From Planctomycetaceae bacterium (GTDB taxonomy: Bacteria > Planctomycetota > Planctomycetia > Planctomycetales > Planctomycetaceae), in assembly GCA_018699955.1 (NCBI GenBank), contig JABISG010000093.1, positions 1 through 34,319 on the forward strand: a DNA stretch of 34,319 bases, given 5' to 3'. Positions 9,708 to 17,399 of the stretch are shown in pieces. Position numbers and translations under genes: made by a program. The notes beneath the pieces were generated by a model, which saw only the letters and a program-made list of their open reading frames with translations, made no database searches and was not told where the DNA came from. How positions within the stretch are numbered: position 1 is the stretch's first letter; each line of letters starts with the position of its first letter.

Positions 9708-11023
9708 TAAATGTTGGCGGAAACAATCAGTGCGCTGGCCTGCCCCATTCGCGTGACATTGATGTTGAGCAGCACGCCGTTTGTCGTTGCCAACGGAGCC
9801 CCGTGAACCACGTTCAACGGGCATTCGGGGTCCGGGACTTCATAGTTGAGCGTACGCGGAATCACGCCTTCTTGCAGCGACATCATCGAGCCGGCCAGTT
9901 CGAGAGACCCGCACGCTGAGCCGGCATTACCGAAATAGCTTTTCAGTGCAGCGACGGGGACATCGACGCCGCCAAAGACGTCGTTGATGGCGAGTGCCTC
10001 TTCGCGATCCGATACCCTGTCCGACAAACCATGCGCGTTAACGTGTCCAATATCTGACGGTGAAATCTCGGCGTCACGAAGCGCGGCTCGCATGGCATTG
10101 GCAAGCGCCAAACGTGTTCCGGGCTGTCCCGTGCGATCGACGACACACGAGGAGCCGGCCCCGAGAATGGTGCCGTAGATGGTCGCACCGCGCTCGCGGG
10201 CACTCGTTTCTTCCTCCAGCACGAACGAGCATGCACCCTCGGAGAGGACCTGTCCCGACCGGTTTTTGTCGAACGGTCGGGACCAGGTTTCAGGCGGCGC
10301 GTCCGAGTCGGCCAGTTCGTCCCACATCGAGGCATGCAGCGACTTCACAGCGTGCAATCGCGTGCCGGTCGTGCCGGACATCATAATGTCGGCGTGTCCA
10401 CGGGAAATGATTCGCGCCGCTTCGCCCAGCACCAGATTGGCGGACGCTTCGTCCAATGTGAGAGAATTGTTGGGGCCGTGCGCATCGACGAAGATTCCAA
10501 TATGGCAGGCTGGCATGTTTGGCAGGTATTTCAGCAGCCACTTTGGCTCCAACCCTTTCATGCCGACCGTCCCCCATTGTTCGTAGTCGAAGTTCCGCTG
10601 CGGGTCGTCATCATCGACACACATCCAGCACGCATCTTTTAGCACGTCTGGCGGGCTGAACATGAGATTGGCACCGAAATCGATGCCGAAGCGGTCGTGA
10701 TCGATTGCGTCGAGATCGACTTGCGAGTGTTCCAGGGCCAGGATGGCCGATGCCGCCCCCAATTGGATTTCGCGGCACATCATCCCAACAACTTTTCGCT
10801 GTTTTTTGGGAACGAGGCCGCGAAAGTACTTGTCGTTGAAGCCACGAACTTCGCCGCCCACATTTTGAGGCGCCGCTGAGTAATCCAGCAGATCGATTTT
10901 GCCGATTCCGCTTTTTCCGGCCATCAAATTTGGGCCGGCGTCATCGACACCGACGCCCAGCGGACTGAGAATTCCCATTCCCGTAATGACGACGCGGCGC
11001 TGCGATGCGTGAGTACTGCTCAT
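9707..11023 (-). CDS. Ketosynthase-fold protein lacking catalytic Cys (chain-length-factor-like pseudoenzyme)
   Basis: The 438-residue product is homologous along its length to beta-ketoacyl-ACP synthase II (FabF): RRVVITGMGILSPLG at the N-terminus, FDKNRSGQVLSEGA, VNAHGLSDRVSD and the C-terminal family region. Where FabF has GPSISIATACTSG with the nucleophilic Cys, this protein has GPNNSLTLDEASA, so Glu192 replaces the Cys. The first active-site His is kept (His331), but the second (KS.xGHLLGAAG in FabF) is KSYFGNAGSA with Asn366. Condensation is therefore not expected. Known Cys-less relatives (chain-length factors, KSQ decarboxylases) use Gln at this site and pair with an active KS. It lies on the same strand as acpP-fabF but is separated by a lipoprotein gene and strong terminator, so it has its own promoter. 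Role unknown; a heterodimer with FabF is one inference. Confidence 0.85.
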   Translation of the reverse strand: MSSTHASQRRVVITGMGILSPLGVGVDDAGPNLMAGKSGIGKIDLLDYSAAPQNVGGEVRGFNDKYFRGLVPKKQRKVVGMMCREIQLGAASAILALEHSQVDLDAIDHDRFGIDFGANLMFSPPDVLKDACWMCVDDDDPQRNFDYEQWGTVGMKGLEPKWLLKYLPNMPACHIGIFVDAHGPNNSLTLDEASANLVLGEAARIISRGHADIMMSGTTGTRLHAVKSLHASMWDELADSDAPPETWSRPFDKNRSGQVLSEGACSFVLEEETSARERGATIYGTILGAGSSCVVDRTGQPGTRLALANAMRAALRDAEISPSDIGHVNAHGLSDRVSDREEALAINDVFGGVDVPVAALKSYFGNAGSACGSLELAGSMMSLQEGVIPRTLNYEVPDPECPLNVVHGAPLATTNGVLLNINVTRMGQASALIVSANI

Positions 11024-11133
11024 GTTCTATTGGACAGAAGTCGCCACGCAACCGGTGAGGTGCGCTGACGATTTCAAATCCCTTTGACCTATTGGATGCG
11101 GGGCGGGGACCTGCAGTTTGCTGTTGCGACTGC

Positions 11134-11161
11134 ATTCTAATCGCAAAAGCCGAATGGGCAA
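11134..11161 (-). promoter_or_regulatory. Possible sigma70-type promoter of the ketosynthase-like gene
   Basis: On the minus strand, TTGCCC (11156-11161), a 16-nt spacer and TAGAAT (11134-11139) lie about 110 nt upstream of the ATG at 11023. The -10 matches the consensus 5/6 and the -35 4/6. The strong terminator at 11318-11359 shows that a separate promoter is needed. Confidence 0.35.
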
Positions 11162-11317
11162 TAACCCAGCCCAAGCTCGTGCGGGGCGATGACAATCAAC
11201 GAGTCACAGTTCCCCTAAGGCTCCGCGCAGGCAACGGAGAACGGTGGTTAGCGTTGGGCTATAGCAGAGAAACATTCCGCCGATTTTGCAATAGCAACAC
11301 GTTCCCTCACACGGCAA

Positions 11318-11359
11318 AAAAACAAAGCCCGACGCAGAAAAACGCCGGGCTTTGTTTTT
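11318..11359 (-). terminator. Strong rho-independent terminator after the glycine-zipper gene
   Basis: A perfect 14-bp inverted repeat (11318-11331 with 11346-11359; core AAAGCCCG/CGGGCTTT) with a 14-nt loop is flanked by A-runs on the left and T-runs on the right, so it works in both orientations. On the minus strand it ends in TTTTTTT about 40 nt after the stop codon at 11400. It isolates the ketosynthase-like gene from the acpP-fabF-lipoprotein run. Confidence 0.9.
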
Positions 11360-11399
11360 GCTTTGGGGGTGTTGTCCTGGAGACGCGACCACTCGTTCC

Positions 11400-11894
11400 T
11401 TAATACCGTCGCGTGTTGTACTGCTGCATTGCCTGTACAACGCTCTGGCTGACGCCCGCTTTGTTCATGTAAATCAACTGATCGGGGCTGGTGTCGAAAC
11501 GCCCTCCCCGTTCGTTGATCGAATTGACAATTGTTTGCTCGGGCAGCCCCTGGTGCGTCATTTCGATGATGTCGCGATTCGTCACGGCGCTTTCCACGAA
11601 TCGCTGCCGTCGCTGTGCGTGATGTGCCTGGACAATGGCTGCGTCGCGTTCTTCGGCGACATCCTGCGAATTGCCGATGACGTGTCCGGCCGCCGCGCCC
11701 GTTCCGGCGCCAATTAATGCGCCCAGTTCTTTATTTCCTGTCTGGTGGCCGATGATTGCGCCGAGTACCGTTCCCGTCCCTGCGCCGACCGCTGTTCCTC
11801 GCTGAGCGTGGTTCATGTTCTGGCAGCCGCTTAGAACCACACCGACCAATGCCAAACCTGCAAATAGACGTACCGATAGACCGTGAAGCCGCAT
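11400..11894 (-). CDS. Glycine-zipper outer-membrane-type lipoprotein
   Basis: A 164-residue lipoprotein. The signal peptide ends in the lipobox LSGC with Cys24. Residues about 34-75 form a glycine zipper (AVGAGTGTVLGAIIGHQTG and ALIGAGTGAAAGHVIG), a pattern that packs membrane helices in the YMGG/17-kDa-antigen families. A helical polar region follows (AEERDAAIVQAHHAQRRQR), then a C-terminal segment with a repeated turn pattern (GLPEQTIVNSINERGG and GVSQSVVQAMQQYNTRRY). It probably sits in the envelope; the molecular role is unknown. GGAG lies 9 nt before the ATG. A strong terminator follows. The 276-nt gap to fabF upstream suggests it has its own promoter. Confidence 0.85.
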   Translation of the reverse strand: MRLHGLSVRLFAGLALVGVVLSGCQNMNHAQRGTAVGAGTGTVLGAIIGHQTGNKELGALIGAGTGAAAGHVIGNSQDVAEERDAAIVQAHHAQRRQRFVESAVTNRDIIEMTHQGLPEQTIVNSINERGGRFDTSPDQLIYMNKAGVSQSVVQAMQQYNTRRY

Positions 11895-12086
11895 GGCAGA
11901 TCACTCCATGTAAAACGCGAAACGCAAACCCGCCGCGAGGCGCGCAAGGTTTCATCCAGATTGTGAAGGGGTTTTAGAGAGAGAGGTGAGTGGCGGGACT
12001 GTCGCAGAAGCCGCCAACGCGGTCAAGAGCGGTTTTTTAATGCCAATGGCAGCCCAATGGCAGTGGGATCTGCATCGATTTGACCG

Positions 12087-12104
12087 CACGGGCCGCAGCC
12101 CGTG
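12087..12104. repeat. Palindromic repeat after fabF (copy 1 of the CCCGTGGGCTTTGC family)
   Basis: CACGGGC (12087-12093), CGCA loop, GCCCGTG (12098-12104), followed by GGCTTTGC. A near-copy occurs at 16377-16404. It lies about 65 nt downstream of the fabF stop in the 276-nt gap before the lipoprotein gene. It may work as a REP-like 3' stabiliser; no T-tract is present. Confidence 0.65.
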
Positions 12105-12170
12105 GGCTTTGCGGTGGACCGGGGATGGTTTCCCTATGTGTTTTCGGCGAATGCGGTCGCATTGCTGCGA

Positions 12171-13415
12171 TCAGGCGACTTCGCCGAGTACGAGGCAGGC
12201 GTTGTGGCCGCCGAAACCGAAGCTGTTCTTCAGAACGCGGCGAATTTTCATCGGCCGTGCTTCGTTGGGAACGTAATCGAGGTTGCACTCGGGGTCCTGC
12301 TCGTCGAGATTGATTGTCGGCGGTGCAACCTGCTGCTGAATTGCCGTTGCGCAGGCAACAAACTCGACGCCGCCCGAGGCTCCCAACAGGTGGCCAAGCT
12401 GGCTCTTGGTGCTGGAAACTGCCAACCTGTCGGAATGTGACTCAAACAGCGATCGAATGGCGGCTGTTTCTGCCTTATCGCCTAATGGGGTGCTTGTGCC
12501 ATGTGCGTTCACATAATCGATATCGTCGAGATTGAGGCCGGCGTCTCGAAGCGAATGGCTCATGGCACGGGCGGCACCGCGTCCCTCCGGATCGGGAGCA
12601 GTCATATGAGAGGCGTCGGCCGACATTCCGTAACCGAGGACTTCGCAAATGATTGAAGCCCCGCGTTTCTTGGCGAACTCCATTTCTTCCAGAACAATGA
12701 CGCCCGCCCCTTCCGACATCACAAAGCCATCACGACCGACGTCGAACGGACGACTGGCACGCTGAGGCTCATCGTTGCGCGTGGAAAGTGCGTTCATGCG
12801 GGAAAAGCCCGATAAACCCATTGGGGTGATCGGTGCCTCGCTGCCGCCGGTCACCATGACGTCGGCCATGTCATTCTGGATTAGTTTGAACGCATCGCCG
12901 ATGGCATTTGTCGCCGAAGCGCAAGCCGTCGCGACAGCGCTATTAGGTCCACGCAATCCCCACCGCACCGAAACATTTCCGCTGGCCGCGTTGACCATCA
13001 GCTTGGGGATCATAAACGCTGAAACGCGCTTCGGACCGCGGTCGAACAGCTTGGAATGCTGCGTCTCGATCTCGCTGAGTCCGCCGATTCCGCTGCCGAT
13101 CAACGTGCCGTAACGGAACGAATCTCCGATGGAAAAATCGTTGCCCGATTGCCGAATCGCCTTGTCCGCAGCCACCAGCGCGAACTGGCAGAACCGGTCG
13201 AGACGACGGATCTCTTTCGAGGAGATATCGATGTGTTCGGACGGATCGAAATCCTTGATCTCGCCGCCGAATCGCACCTTGAAGCCAGAGACTTCAAAGC
13301 GATCCAGCGGACCGACGCCGCTTTTCCCGGCGCAGATTCTGTCCCAGAAATCGACCACCTCAGTTCCGAGAGCGGTGACCACCGAGACGCCCGTGACGAC
13401 GACGCGTCTGCTCAT
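12171..13415 (-). CDS. fabF: Beta-ketoacyl-ACP synthase II
   Basis: FabF condenses malonyl-ACP with acyl-ACP in the elongation step of type II fatty acid synthesis in the cytoplasm. The 414-residue product has the complete catalytic triad: Cys165 in VATACASATN, His305 in VNAHGTSTPLGD and His342 in SQLGHLLGASG. It also has the FDVGRDGFVMSEGAG loop and the C-terminal NSFGFGGHNACLV signature. It starts 3 nt after the acpP stop, so the two form an acpP-fabF operon as in many bacteria; AGAGAGAAG inside the end of acpP may act as ribosome binding site. Length and motifs are normal, so this is the working ketosynthase, in contrast to the Cys-less paralogue at 9707-11023. Confidence 0.95.
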   Translation of the reverse strand: MSRRVVVTGVSVVTALGTEVVDFWDRICAGKSGVGPLDRFEVSGFKVRFGGEIKDFDPSEHIDISSKEIRRLDRFCQFALVAADKAIRQSGNDFSIGDSFRYGTLIGSGIGGLSEIETQHSKLFDRGPKRVSAFMIPKLMVNAASGNVSVRWGLRGPNSAVATACASATNAIGDAFKLIQNDMADVMVTGGSEAPITPMGLSGFSRMNALSTRNDEPQRASRPFDVGRDGFVMSEGAGVIVLEEMEFAKKRGASIICEVLGYGMSADASHMTAPDPEGRGAARAMSHSLRDAGLNLDDIDYVNAHGTSTPLGDKAETAAIRSLFESHSDRLAVSSTKSQLGHLLGASGGVEFVACATAIQQQVAPPTINLDEQDPECNLDYVPNEARPMKIRRVLKNSFGFGGHNACLVLGEVA

Positions 13416-13418
13416 CCG

Positions 13419-13649
13419 CTAGCTTCTCTCTTCGATGTAGTTGATTGCATCACCAACCGTACGGATTTTTTCGTAGTCGTCATCGGGGATGGTTACTTCG
13501 AATTCATCTTCGAATTCCATCACCAACTCGACAACATCCAGTGAGTCGGCCTTCAAATCATCAACGAAATTGCTTTCGCGGGTGACTTCCTCTTTGGGAA
13601 CCCCCAATTGCTCGCTGACAATTCCTACCACTTTTTCTTCAACGGACAC
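13419..13649 (-). CDS. acpP: Acyl carrier protein
   Basis: A 76-residue acidic four-helix protein with the phosphopantetheine attachment motif [10 protein letters not shown], Ser36. It carries growing acyl chains as thioesters for FabF and the other fatty-acid enzymes. The start codon is GTG at 13649, supported by GGAGG 8 nt upstream; an ATG nearby is out of frame. It begins the acpP-fabF operon, with a plausible promoter at 13748-13776. Sequence is typical throughout ([36 protein letters not shown]). Confidence 0.96.
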   Translation of the reverse strand: MSVEEKVVGIVSEQLGVPKEEVTRESNFVDDLKADSLDVVELVMEFEDEFEVTIPDDDYEKIRTVGDAINYIEERS

Positions 13650-13747
13650 CCTGCATTCCTCCAGTTGTATGCGTTCACTGCCAGCGCACCGGCCCGGCCG
13701 ATGACAAACGAAGCGTCGCCGTCATAAACCTTTCGGTTACGTGCGAA

Positions 13748-13776
13748 GATATAACGCGTTTTCAATCGCGTGTAAA
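13748..13776 (-). promoter_or_regulatory. Candidate sigma70 promoter of acpP-fabF
   Basis: On the minus strand, TTTACA (13771-13776; 5/6 match), a 17-nt spacer and TATATC (13748-13753; 4/6) lie about 100 nt upstream of the acpP GTG. The spacer contains a 5-bp inverted repeat ACGCG-8 nt-CGCGT that could be an operator; that part is speculative. Confidence 0.5.
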
Positions 13777-14121
13777 CGCCAATAGAAATTCGAGTTGGAA
13801 AAAAATGACACGCCCACTTCAATCGACGTGACAACGACCATCAGGTTGATGCCAACTGCCACAAGCAGCCCCGTCGCACCGACCTCAACCCCTTGTACCA
13901 AAAATAGATCGGAGCGTACAAGCGCTGCAGATCGTCATTACCACCTATCGAGACACAACCCCCTTGAAATGCGTTGCGTTACGCCGAAAAACTTGCTCGA
14001 ATGACCGGGAAATCCCGCCCGCAGCGTTTGCGAAAGCCCCCTTTCATTGCGTTGCCGACGGGTCGGCCTCTCCGACCAAGCATCCAAGCACGCCAACGCG
14101 TGCCAATGAGAATCCCAACCG
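13777..14121. other. Divergent intergenic region acpP / acyl-CoA-dehydrogenase-like gene
   Basis: No gene-like frame is seen. A perfect 7-bp inverted repeat CTTGTAC (13892-13898) / GTACAAG (13916-13922) with a 17-nt spacer is the only clear structure. Its arms resemble -35/-10-spaced hexamers (TTGTAC, 18 nt, TACAAG), so it could be either an operator or a poor promoter of the downstream flavoprotein gene. Confidence 0.4.
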
Positions 14122-15258
14122 ATGGACACCGCCACACTGCTGAAGAGTATTCGCCAGATTTCTGATGAGTTCAGCCAGAATCGGCCCGACCGGCAACGCC
14201 GCCGAGCATTAGACAGGGCGGATTTTAAGGCGTTGCATAACGCCGGTTTTACACAGGTCGGCCTGCCGTCATCCGCGGGCGGACTATGGTCTGATGTTCA
14301 TGGGTCGGTGCGAACTATCTGCGAGGCACTGCGAGTTTTGGCTCGCGGCGACTCGTCGGTTGCCCTGGTGTCGGCCATGCATCCGGCCGTTCTGTCCTAT
14401 TGGCTGACCGTTCCCGAGCAGGAAACAGAAGCCATTGGCTGGGATGCGCAGACGGAACAAATTTTTCAGTCGATTCGCGACGGTCATTGGTGGGGAACGA
14501 TCACATCGGAACCGGGTACCGGCGGCGATGTCGCACGCACGCGGACACGGGCTGAATGTGGCGACTCGCCGTTGGAGTATCGGCTGAGCGGACAGAAACA
14601 CTTCGGCAGCGGCACCGGCATGAGTTCGTTCATGGTCACGACGGCCGTTCCCGAAGGCGAAGAAACGCCCGACTGGTTCTACGTCGATATGCACAACGTT
14701 CCCTGGGATGGTTCGCAAGGGCTGACGCTCATTGCCGAGTGGGATGGGCACGGCATGACCGCGACGCAGAGTCACGGCATGAAATTCGACCGTTTTCCCG
14801 CGAAACGAATTGCCAGTACAGGGCATTTGGCCGACGTTGCAGCGAGAACCGGCGGCTTTATTGGTTGCCTGTTCGCTGCGGTGATTGTTGGAATCGTCGA
14901 GGTGGCTGCCGATACGGCCCGAGAAAAACTTGATCTGAAATCGGCCCGACCTTACGAACAGGTCGAATGGACACGGGTCGAATTGGAATGCTGGCTGATC
15001 GGGCAGGCGTTGGAAGGCATGATCCGAGCCGTCGAACAACAGGACGATGCGCGGCTCGACGTCCTCAAAGGGAAGACGGCCATCTCCGAATTGGCCGAGT
15101 CGGTGATGACGCGTCTTTGCCGTATCATTGGCGGGGGGACCTTCTCGCGCCATTCGCCGTTCGGTTACTGGTTCGAAGATGTGCGAGCGCTCGGGTTCCT
15201 GCGTCCGCCGTGGGGACTGGCATTTGAGACGCTCATCGACAGCCTGACCGCCGAGTGA
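14122..15258 (+). CDS. Acyl-CoA-dehydrogenase-fold flavoprotein (possible DszC/SfnB-type)
   Basis: The 378-residue product has the acyl-CoA dehydrogenase fold: an N-terminal helical domain (GFTQVGLPSSAGG, about 40-55), the central beta domain flavin-binding segment TSEPGTGGDVARTRT (about 135-150) and a C-terminal helical bundle ending GGGTFSRHSPFGYWFEDVRALGFLRPPWG. The C-terminal SRHSPFGYWFEDVRA pattern, in place of the dehydrogenase YGG..Y-type end and without a clear catalytic Glu, fits the flavin-dependent monooxygenase-like branch (DszC, SfnB, sulfur acquisition proteins) at least as well as true beta-oxidation enzymes. It converges on cysH, so a sulfur-scavenging role is an attractive but unproven inference. 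The ATG at 14122 starts the homologous region; no strong Shine-Dalgarno is present. Confidence 0.8.
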   Translation: MDTATLLKSIRQISDEFSQNRPDRQRRRALDRADFKALHNAGFTQVGLPSSAGGLWSDVHGSVRTICEALRVLARGDSSVALVSAMHPAVLSYWLTVPEQETEAIGWDAQTEQIFQSIRDGHWWGTITSEPGTGGDVARTRTRAECGDSPLEYRLSGQKHFGSGTGMSSFMVTTAVPEGEETPDWFYVDMHNVPWDGSQGLTLIAEWDGHGMTATQSHGMKFDRFPAKRIASTGHLADVAARTGGFIGCLFAAVIVGIVEVAADTAREKLDLKSARPYEQVEWTRVELECWLIGQALEGMIRAVEQQDDARLDVLKGKTAISELAESVMTRLCRIIGGGTFSRHSPFGYWFEDVRALGFLRPPWGLAFETLIDSLTAE

Positions 15259-15336
15259 CGCAGACAATCAGAGCCTGAATAGCAATTTTTGAAGTTGCGC
15301 ACTTGGCTTGACGGGCGACAAAAACCCCAAGTATTT

Positions 15337-15407
15337 AAGCCTGAAGCGCAAGCGAAGGAGCTTGCTGGCATCGCCCCGGAATCATCCTTCGCTTGCGCTT
15401 CAGGCTT
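15337..15407. repeat. 23-bp perfect inverted repeat between convergent genes
   Basis: Arms 15337-15359 and 15385-15407 are perfectly complementary over 23 bp (core GAAGCGCAAGCGAAGGA), with a 25-nt loop. It sits between the convergent flavoprotein and cysH genes. There is no long T-tract. The left arm matches the arm of the repeat at 17317-17383 at about 17 of 23 positions, so both belong to one palindromic family. Confidence 0.9.
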
Positions 15408-15438
15408 TGACTGCACCCGCAAGAACGACCGTCGGTGA

Positions 15439-16329
15439 TCAGATCATGAAGTCGGTTTCGCGGCCCAGAATGCGATCGACCAGATCCAGCGGCAAATCGA
15501 TTGCGGGAGACGTGTCGGGACTGAGATCGGTGGGGTTGATGCCGCAATAAACCGACCACGGCCCCAGATGCCGCCAACGGCCGGCCCGTCTCGGTTCTTC
15601 GGGCATCACCGGCGTGGTGCAGCGGTTGCAGCCGACGGTTGGGAAACCCTGTGCGTGCAGCGGGTGAATGATGACGTCGTTCTCTTTTTCGTAGGCGTCC
15701 AGCTCTTCGTCGGAGAGGTTGACCATCGGATTGACGCGAAGGGTATTGGTTGCCGGATCGACGGCGAGAATGGGACAGGCCGCGCGGTTGCCCCCGTCAC
15801 TGCGCCGCAGACTTCCCAGAATCGCATCGTAATCGTCGGCAACTTCGAGCAGTGGCTGCGTCTTACGGAGATCGCAGCATTGCTTCTGACCATCGACCGA
15901 GAGGTAAAGCACTCCCAAGTCGGCCGTCTGCTCGGCCATTGTCTGTTTGGGCGAAAGCGTGACGACGTTCAGGCCGTATTCCTTGACCATGCGATCCCGC
16001 GTTTCGAGGGTTTCCTCGAACAGCACGCCGGTATCGACGAAGAGGACCTTCATCTCCGGCAGAATGCGGTGGAGCATATGACAGAGAATGTTGCCGGAGC
16101 GCTGCATGGCAGAAATCGCCGCAACGCGTTCGCCAAAAATCGACTTGGACCACTGAATCAGTTCGTCGGGGGTCCGCTGCTCGAAGGTCGAGTTGAGATC
16201 GACCAGATCGGCCTGCGTGAGGCGTGCCATGGGAAGTTGATCAACTAGAAATCGGGGGGAGAAAGAGGACCATTCGCCGCTTTCCGCTCGCATTGCTGCG
16301 GCGAAAGAGGCGAATTCCAAGTGTGCCAT
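15439..16329 (-). CDS. cysH: Adenylylsulfate (APS/PAPS) reductase, 4Fe-4S type
   Basis: CysH reduces activated sulfate to sulfite in assimilatory sulfate reduction. The 296-residue product has the nucleotide-binding core ([10 protein letters not shown], about 70-79; [13 protein letters not shown]) and the paired-cysteine iron-sulfur motif Cys151-Cys152 ([11 protein letters not shown]) plus Cys234 and Cys237 (GCNRCTTPV). These four cysteines mark the 4Fe-4S, APS-preferring branch. RAGRW follows as in the family. The nucleophilic cysteine of the C-terminal ECGIH-type motif appears as YCGIN (Cys262), changed at the first and last positions. The start is uncertain: ATG 16329 lacks a Shine-Dalgarno, and an internal ATG at 16230 nearer the usual family start is possible. 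No other sulfate-assimilation genes adjoin it. Confidence 0.88.
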   Translation of the reverse strand: MAHLEFASFAAAMRAESGEWSSFSPRFLVDQLPMARLTQADLVDLNSTFEQRTPDELIQWSKSIFGERVAAISAMQRSGNILCHMLHRILPEMKVLFVDTGVLFEETLETRDRMVKEYGLNVVTLSPKQTMAEQTADLGVLYLSVDGQKQCCDLRKTQPLLEVADDYDAILGSLRRSDGGNRAACPILAVDPATNTLRVNPMVNLSDEELDAYEKENDVIIHPLHAQGFPTVGCNRCTTPVMPEEPRRAGRWRHLGPWSVYCGINPTDLSPDTSPAIDLPLDLVDRILGRETDFMI

Positions 16330-16376
16330 CGGTTTTAGTGCGTGGGGGTTACAGCGTCAACCAAAGGCTGCTCGAT

Positions 16377-16398
16377 CCCACGGGGCGCGGCCCGTGGG
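16377..16398. repeat. Palindromic repeat after the radical SAM gene (copy 2 of the CCCGTGGGCTTTGC family)
   Basis: CCCACGGG (16377-16384) and CCCGTGGG (16391-16398) flank GCGCGG and are followed by CTTTGC, as in the copy at 12087. It lies between the radical SAM stop (16413) and the cysH start (16329) on the minus strand, so it marks a 3' end again. Confidence 0.65.
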
Positions 16399-16412
16399 CT
16401 TTGCCCAATCAA

Positions 16413-17279
16413 TCAGTTGCCGGGGTGTGTTTCGATTTCGATACCGGTGCGGGTGCCGATGGTTGTTGCAATGGCGTGCAGTTCGTCGTTGCTCAATGCG
16501 GTGACGAAGCTCTCGGCCGGGCTGCGGGCAACGGTGTAGACCTGGACCAGCCGGAGTCTTCCGTCGGCAGCGGTGATCTCATTTAGCCGGTCACAAAACG
16601 CGTCAATTTCGCCCGGCGACGGCGGTTCGCCGTCGATTCGCATGAACAGACTCTGGATGACCAGCGGTCGCTTTTGGGCAGCGGCCGTAATGTTGTCGAG
16701 TACCTGCCGGAATGGGATCTTTGTGCGTTCGACCAACTGGAAATACTCATCGGTTCCCGCTTCGAGCTTGGCCCAGGTTTCCCCGTTGTTCGCGTCGAGG
16801 ATTTCCAGACCGCGCTCGACTGCCGGTCGGTGAAACATGCTGGCATTGGTGATGAGTACCAGCTTCACATTTTCTAAAGCATGGCGGCGTTTCAGTTCAG
16901 CCGCACGGCTGACGATTTCATCGAAATTCTTGTACGTCGTCGGTTCGCCGTCACCGGAGAAAGCCACGTCGTTCAACCGCCTGAGTTCGGCGGGCACGTC
17001 GCGAAATGTTTCGTCGTCGTAAATGTCTCCGCTGGTGACGAATCGGAACATTTCGTCGAGTTCCGCCAGCAGTTGATCGAATTCGACAAACCGCGTTTCG
17101 GCTTCGCTGCGCCGATCGACCTGACAATAAATGCAATCGAAATTGCAGACCTTGTCGGGATTGAGATTCACCCCGATGGAAATGCCCCGGCTGCGGCGTG
17201 AAAGCACGGGGTAGACGAACTTATTCTCGCGATACGATCGCGGATGGCTGGTGTGGAGGGGGAGAGGAGTGTCGGACAT
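16413..17279 (-). CDS. Radical SAM protein of unknown substrate
   Basis: The 288-residue product has the radical SAM cluster motif Cys45-x3-Cys49-x2-Cys52 (VCNFDCIYC), which binds the 4Fe-4S cluster that cleaves S-adenosylmethionine. It also shows the SAM-contact stretch AFSGDGEPTTY (about 108-118, the GGE-like motif) and VLITNAS later in the barrel. The N-terminal VYPVLSRRSRGISIGVNLNPD resembles the small stand-alone radical SAM proteins related to wyosine-type enzymes. No auxiliary cluster cysteines are evident, so the reaction cannot be predicted. It lies between rseP (120 nt upstream, with a palindromic repeat between) and cysH (83 nt downstream) on the same strand. Confidence 0.85.
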   Translation of the reverse strand: MSDTPLPLHTSHPRSYRENKFVYPVLSRRSRGISIGVNLNPDKVCNFDCIYCQVDRRSEAETRFVEFDQLLAELDEMFRFVTSGDIYDDETFRDVPAELRRLNDVAFSGDGEPTTYKNFDEIVSRAAELKRRHALENVKLVLITNASMFHRPAVERGLEILDANNGETWAKLEAGTDEYFQLVERTKIPFRQVLDNITAAAQKRPLVIQSLFMRIDGEPPSPGEIDAFCDRLNEITAADGRLRLVQVYTVARSPAESFVTALSNDELHAIATTIGTRTGIEIETHPGN

Positions 17280-17316
17280 GGCGTCTCAATCCGCGTGAAC
17301 ACCAAACAGGCAAACA

Positions 17317-17383
17317 AGCCCGCTGCGCAAGCAAGGGTTTTTCGTCACAATCGCGGTTCAAACCCCCGCTTGCGCGGCGGGCT
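17317..17383. repeat. 24-nt imperfect inverted repeat after rseP
   Basis: Arms 17317-17340 and 17360-17383 pair at 21 of 24 positions (cores GCGCAAGC and GCTTGCGC), with a 19-nt loop. It begins 17 nt downstream of the rseP stop on the minus strand. On that strand a short run AAAAA follows the stem rather than a T-tract, so intrinsic termination is doubtful. It is related in sequence to the repeat at 15337-15407. Confidence 0.85.
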
Positions 17384-17399
17384 GGTTTCCCATTCTTCC

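Noticed and set aside
14284..15267. Minus-strand open frame (327 codons) opposite the acyl-CoA-dehydrogenase-like gene
   Set aside because: Arg/His-rich shadow without motif; the plus strand carries conserved flavin-site residues.
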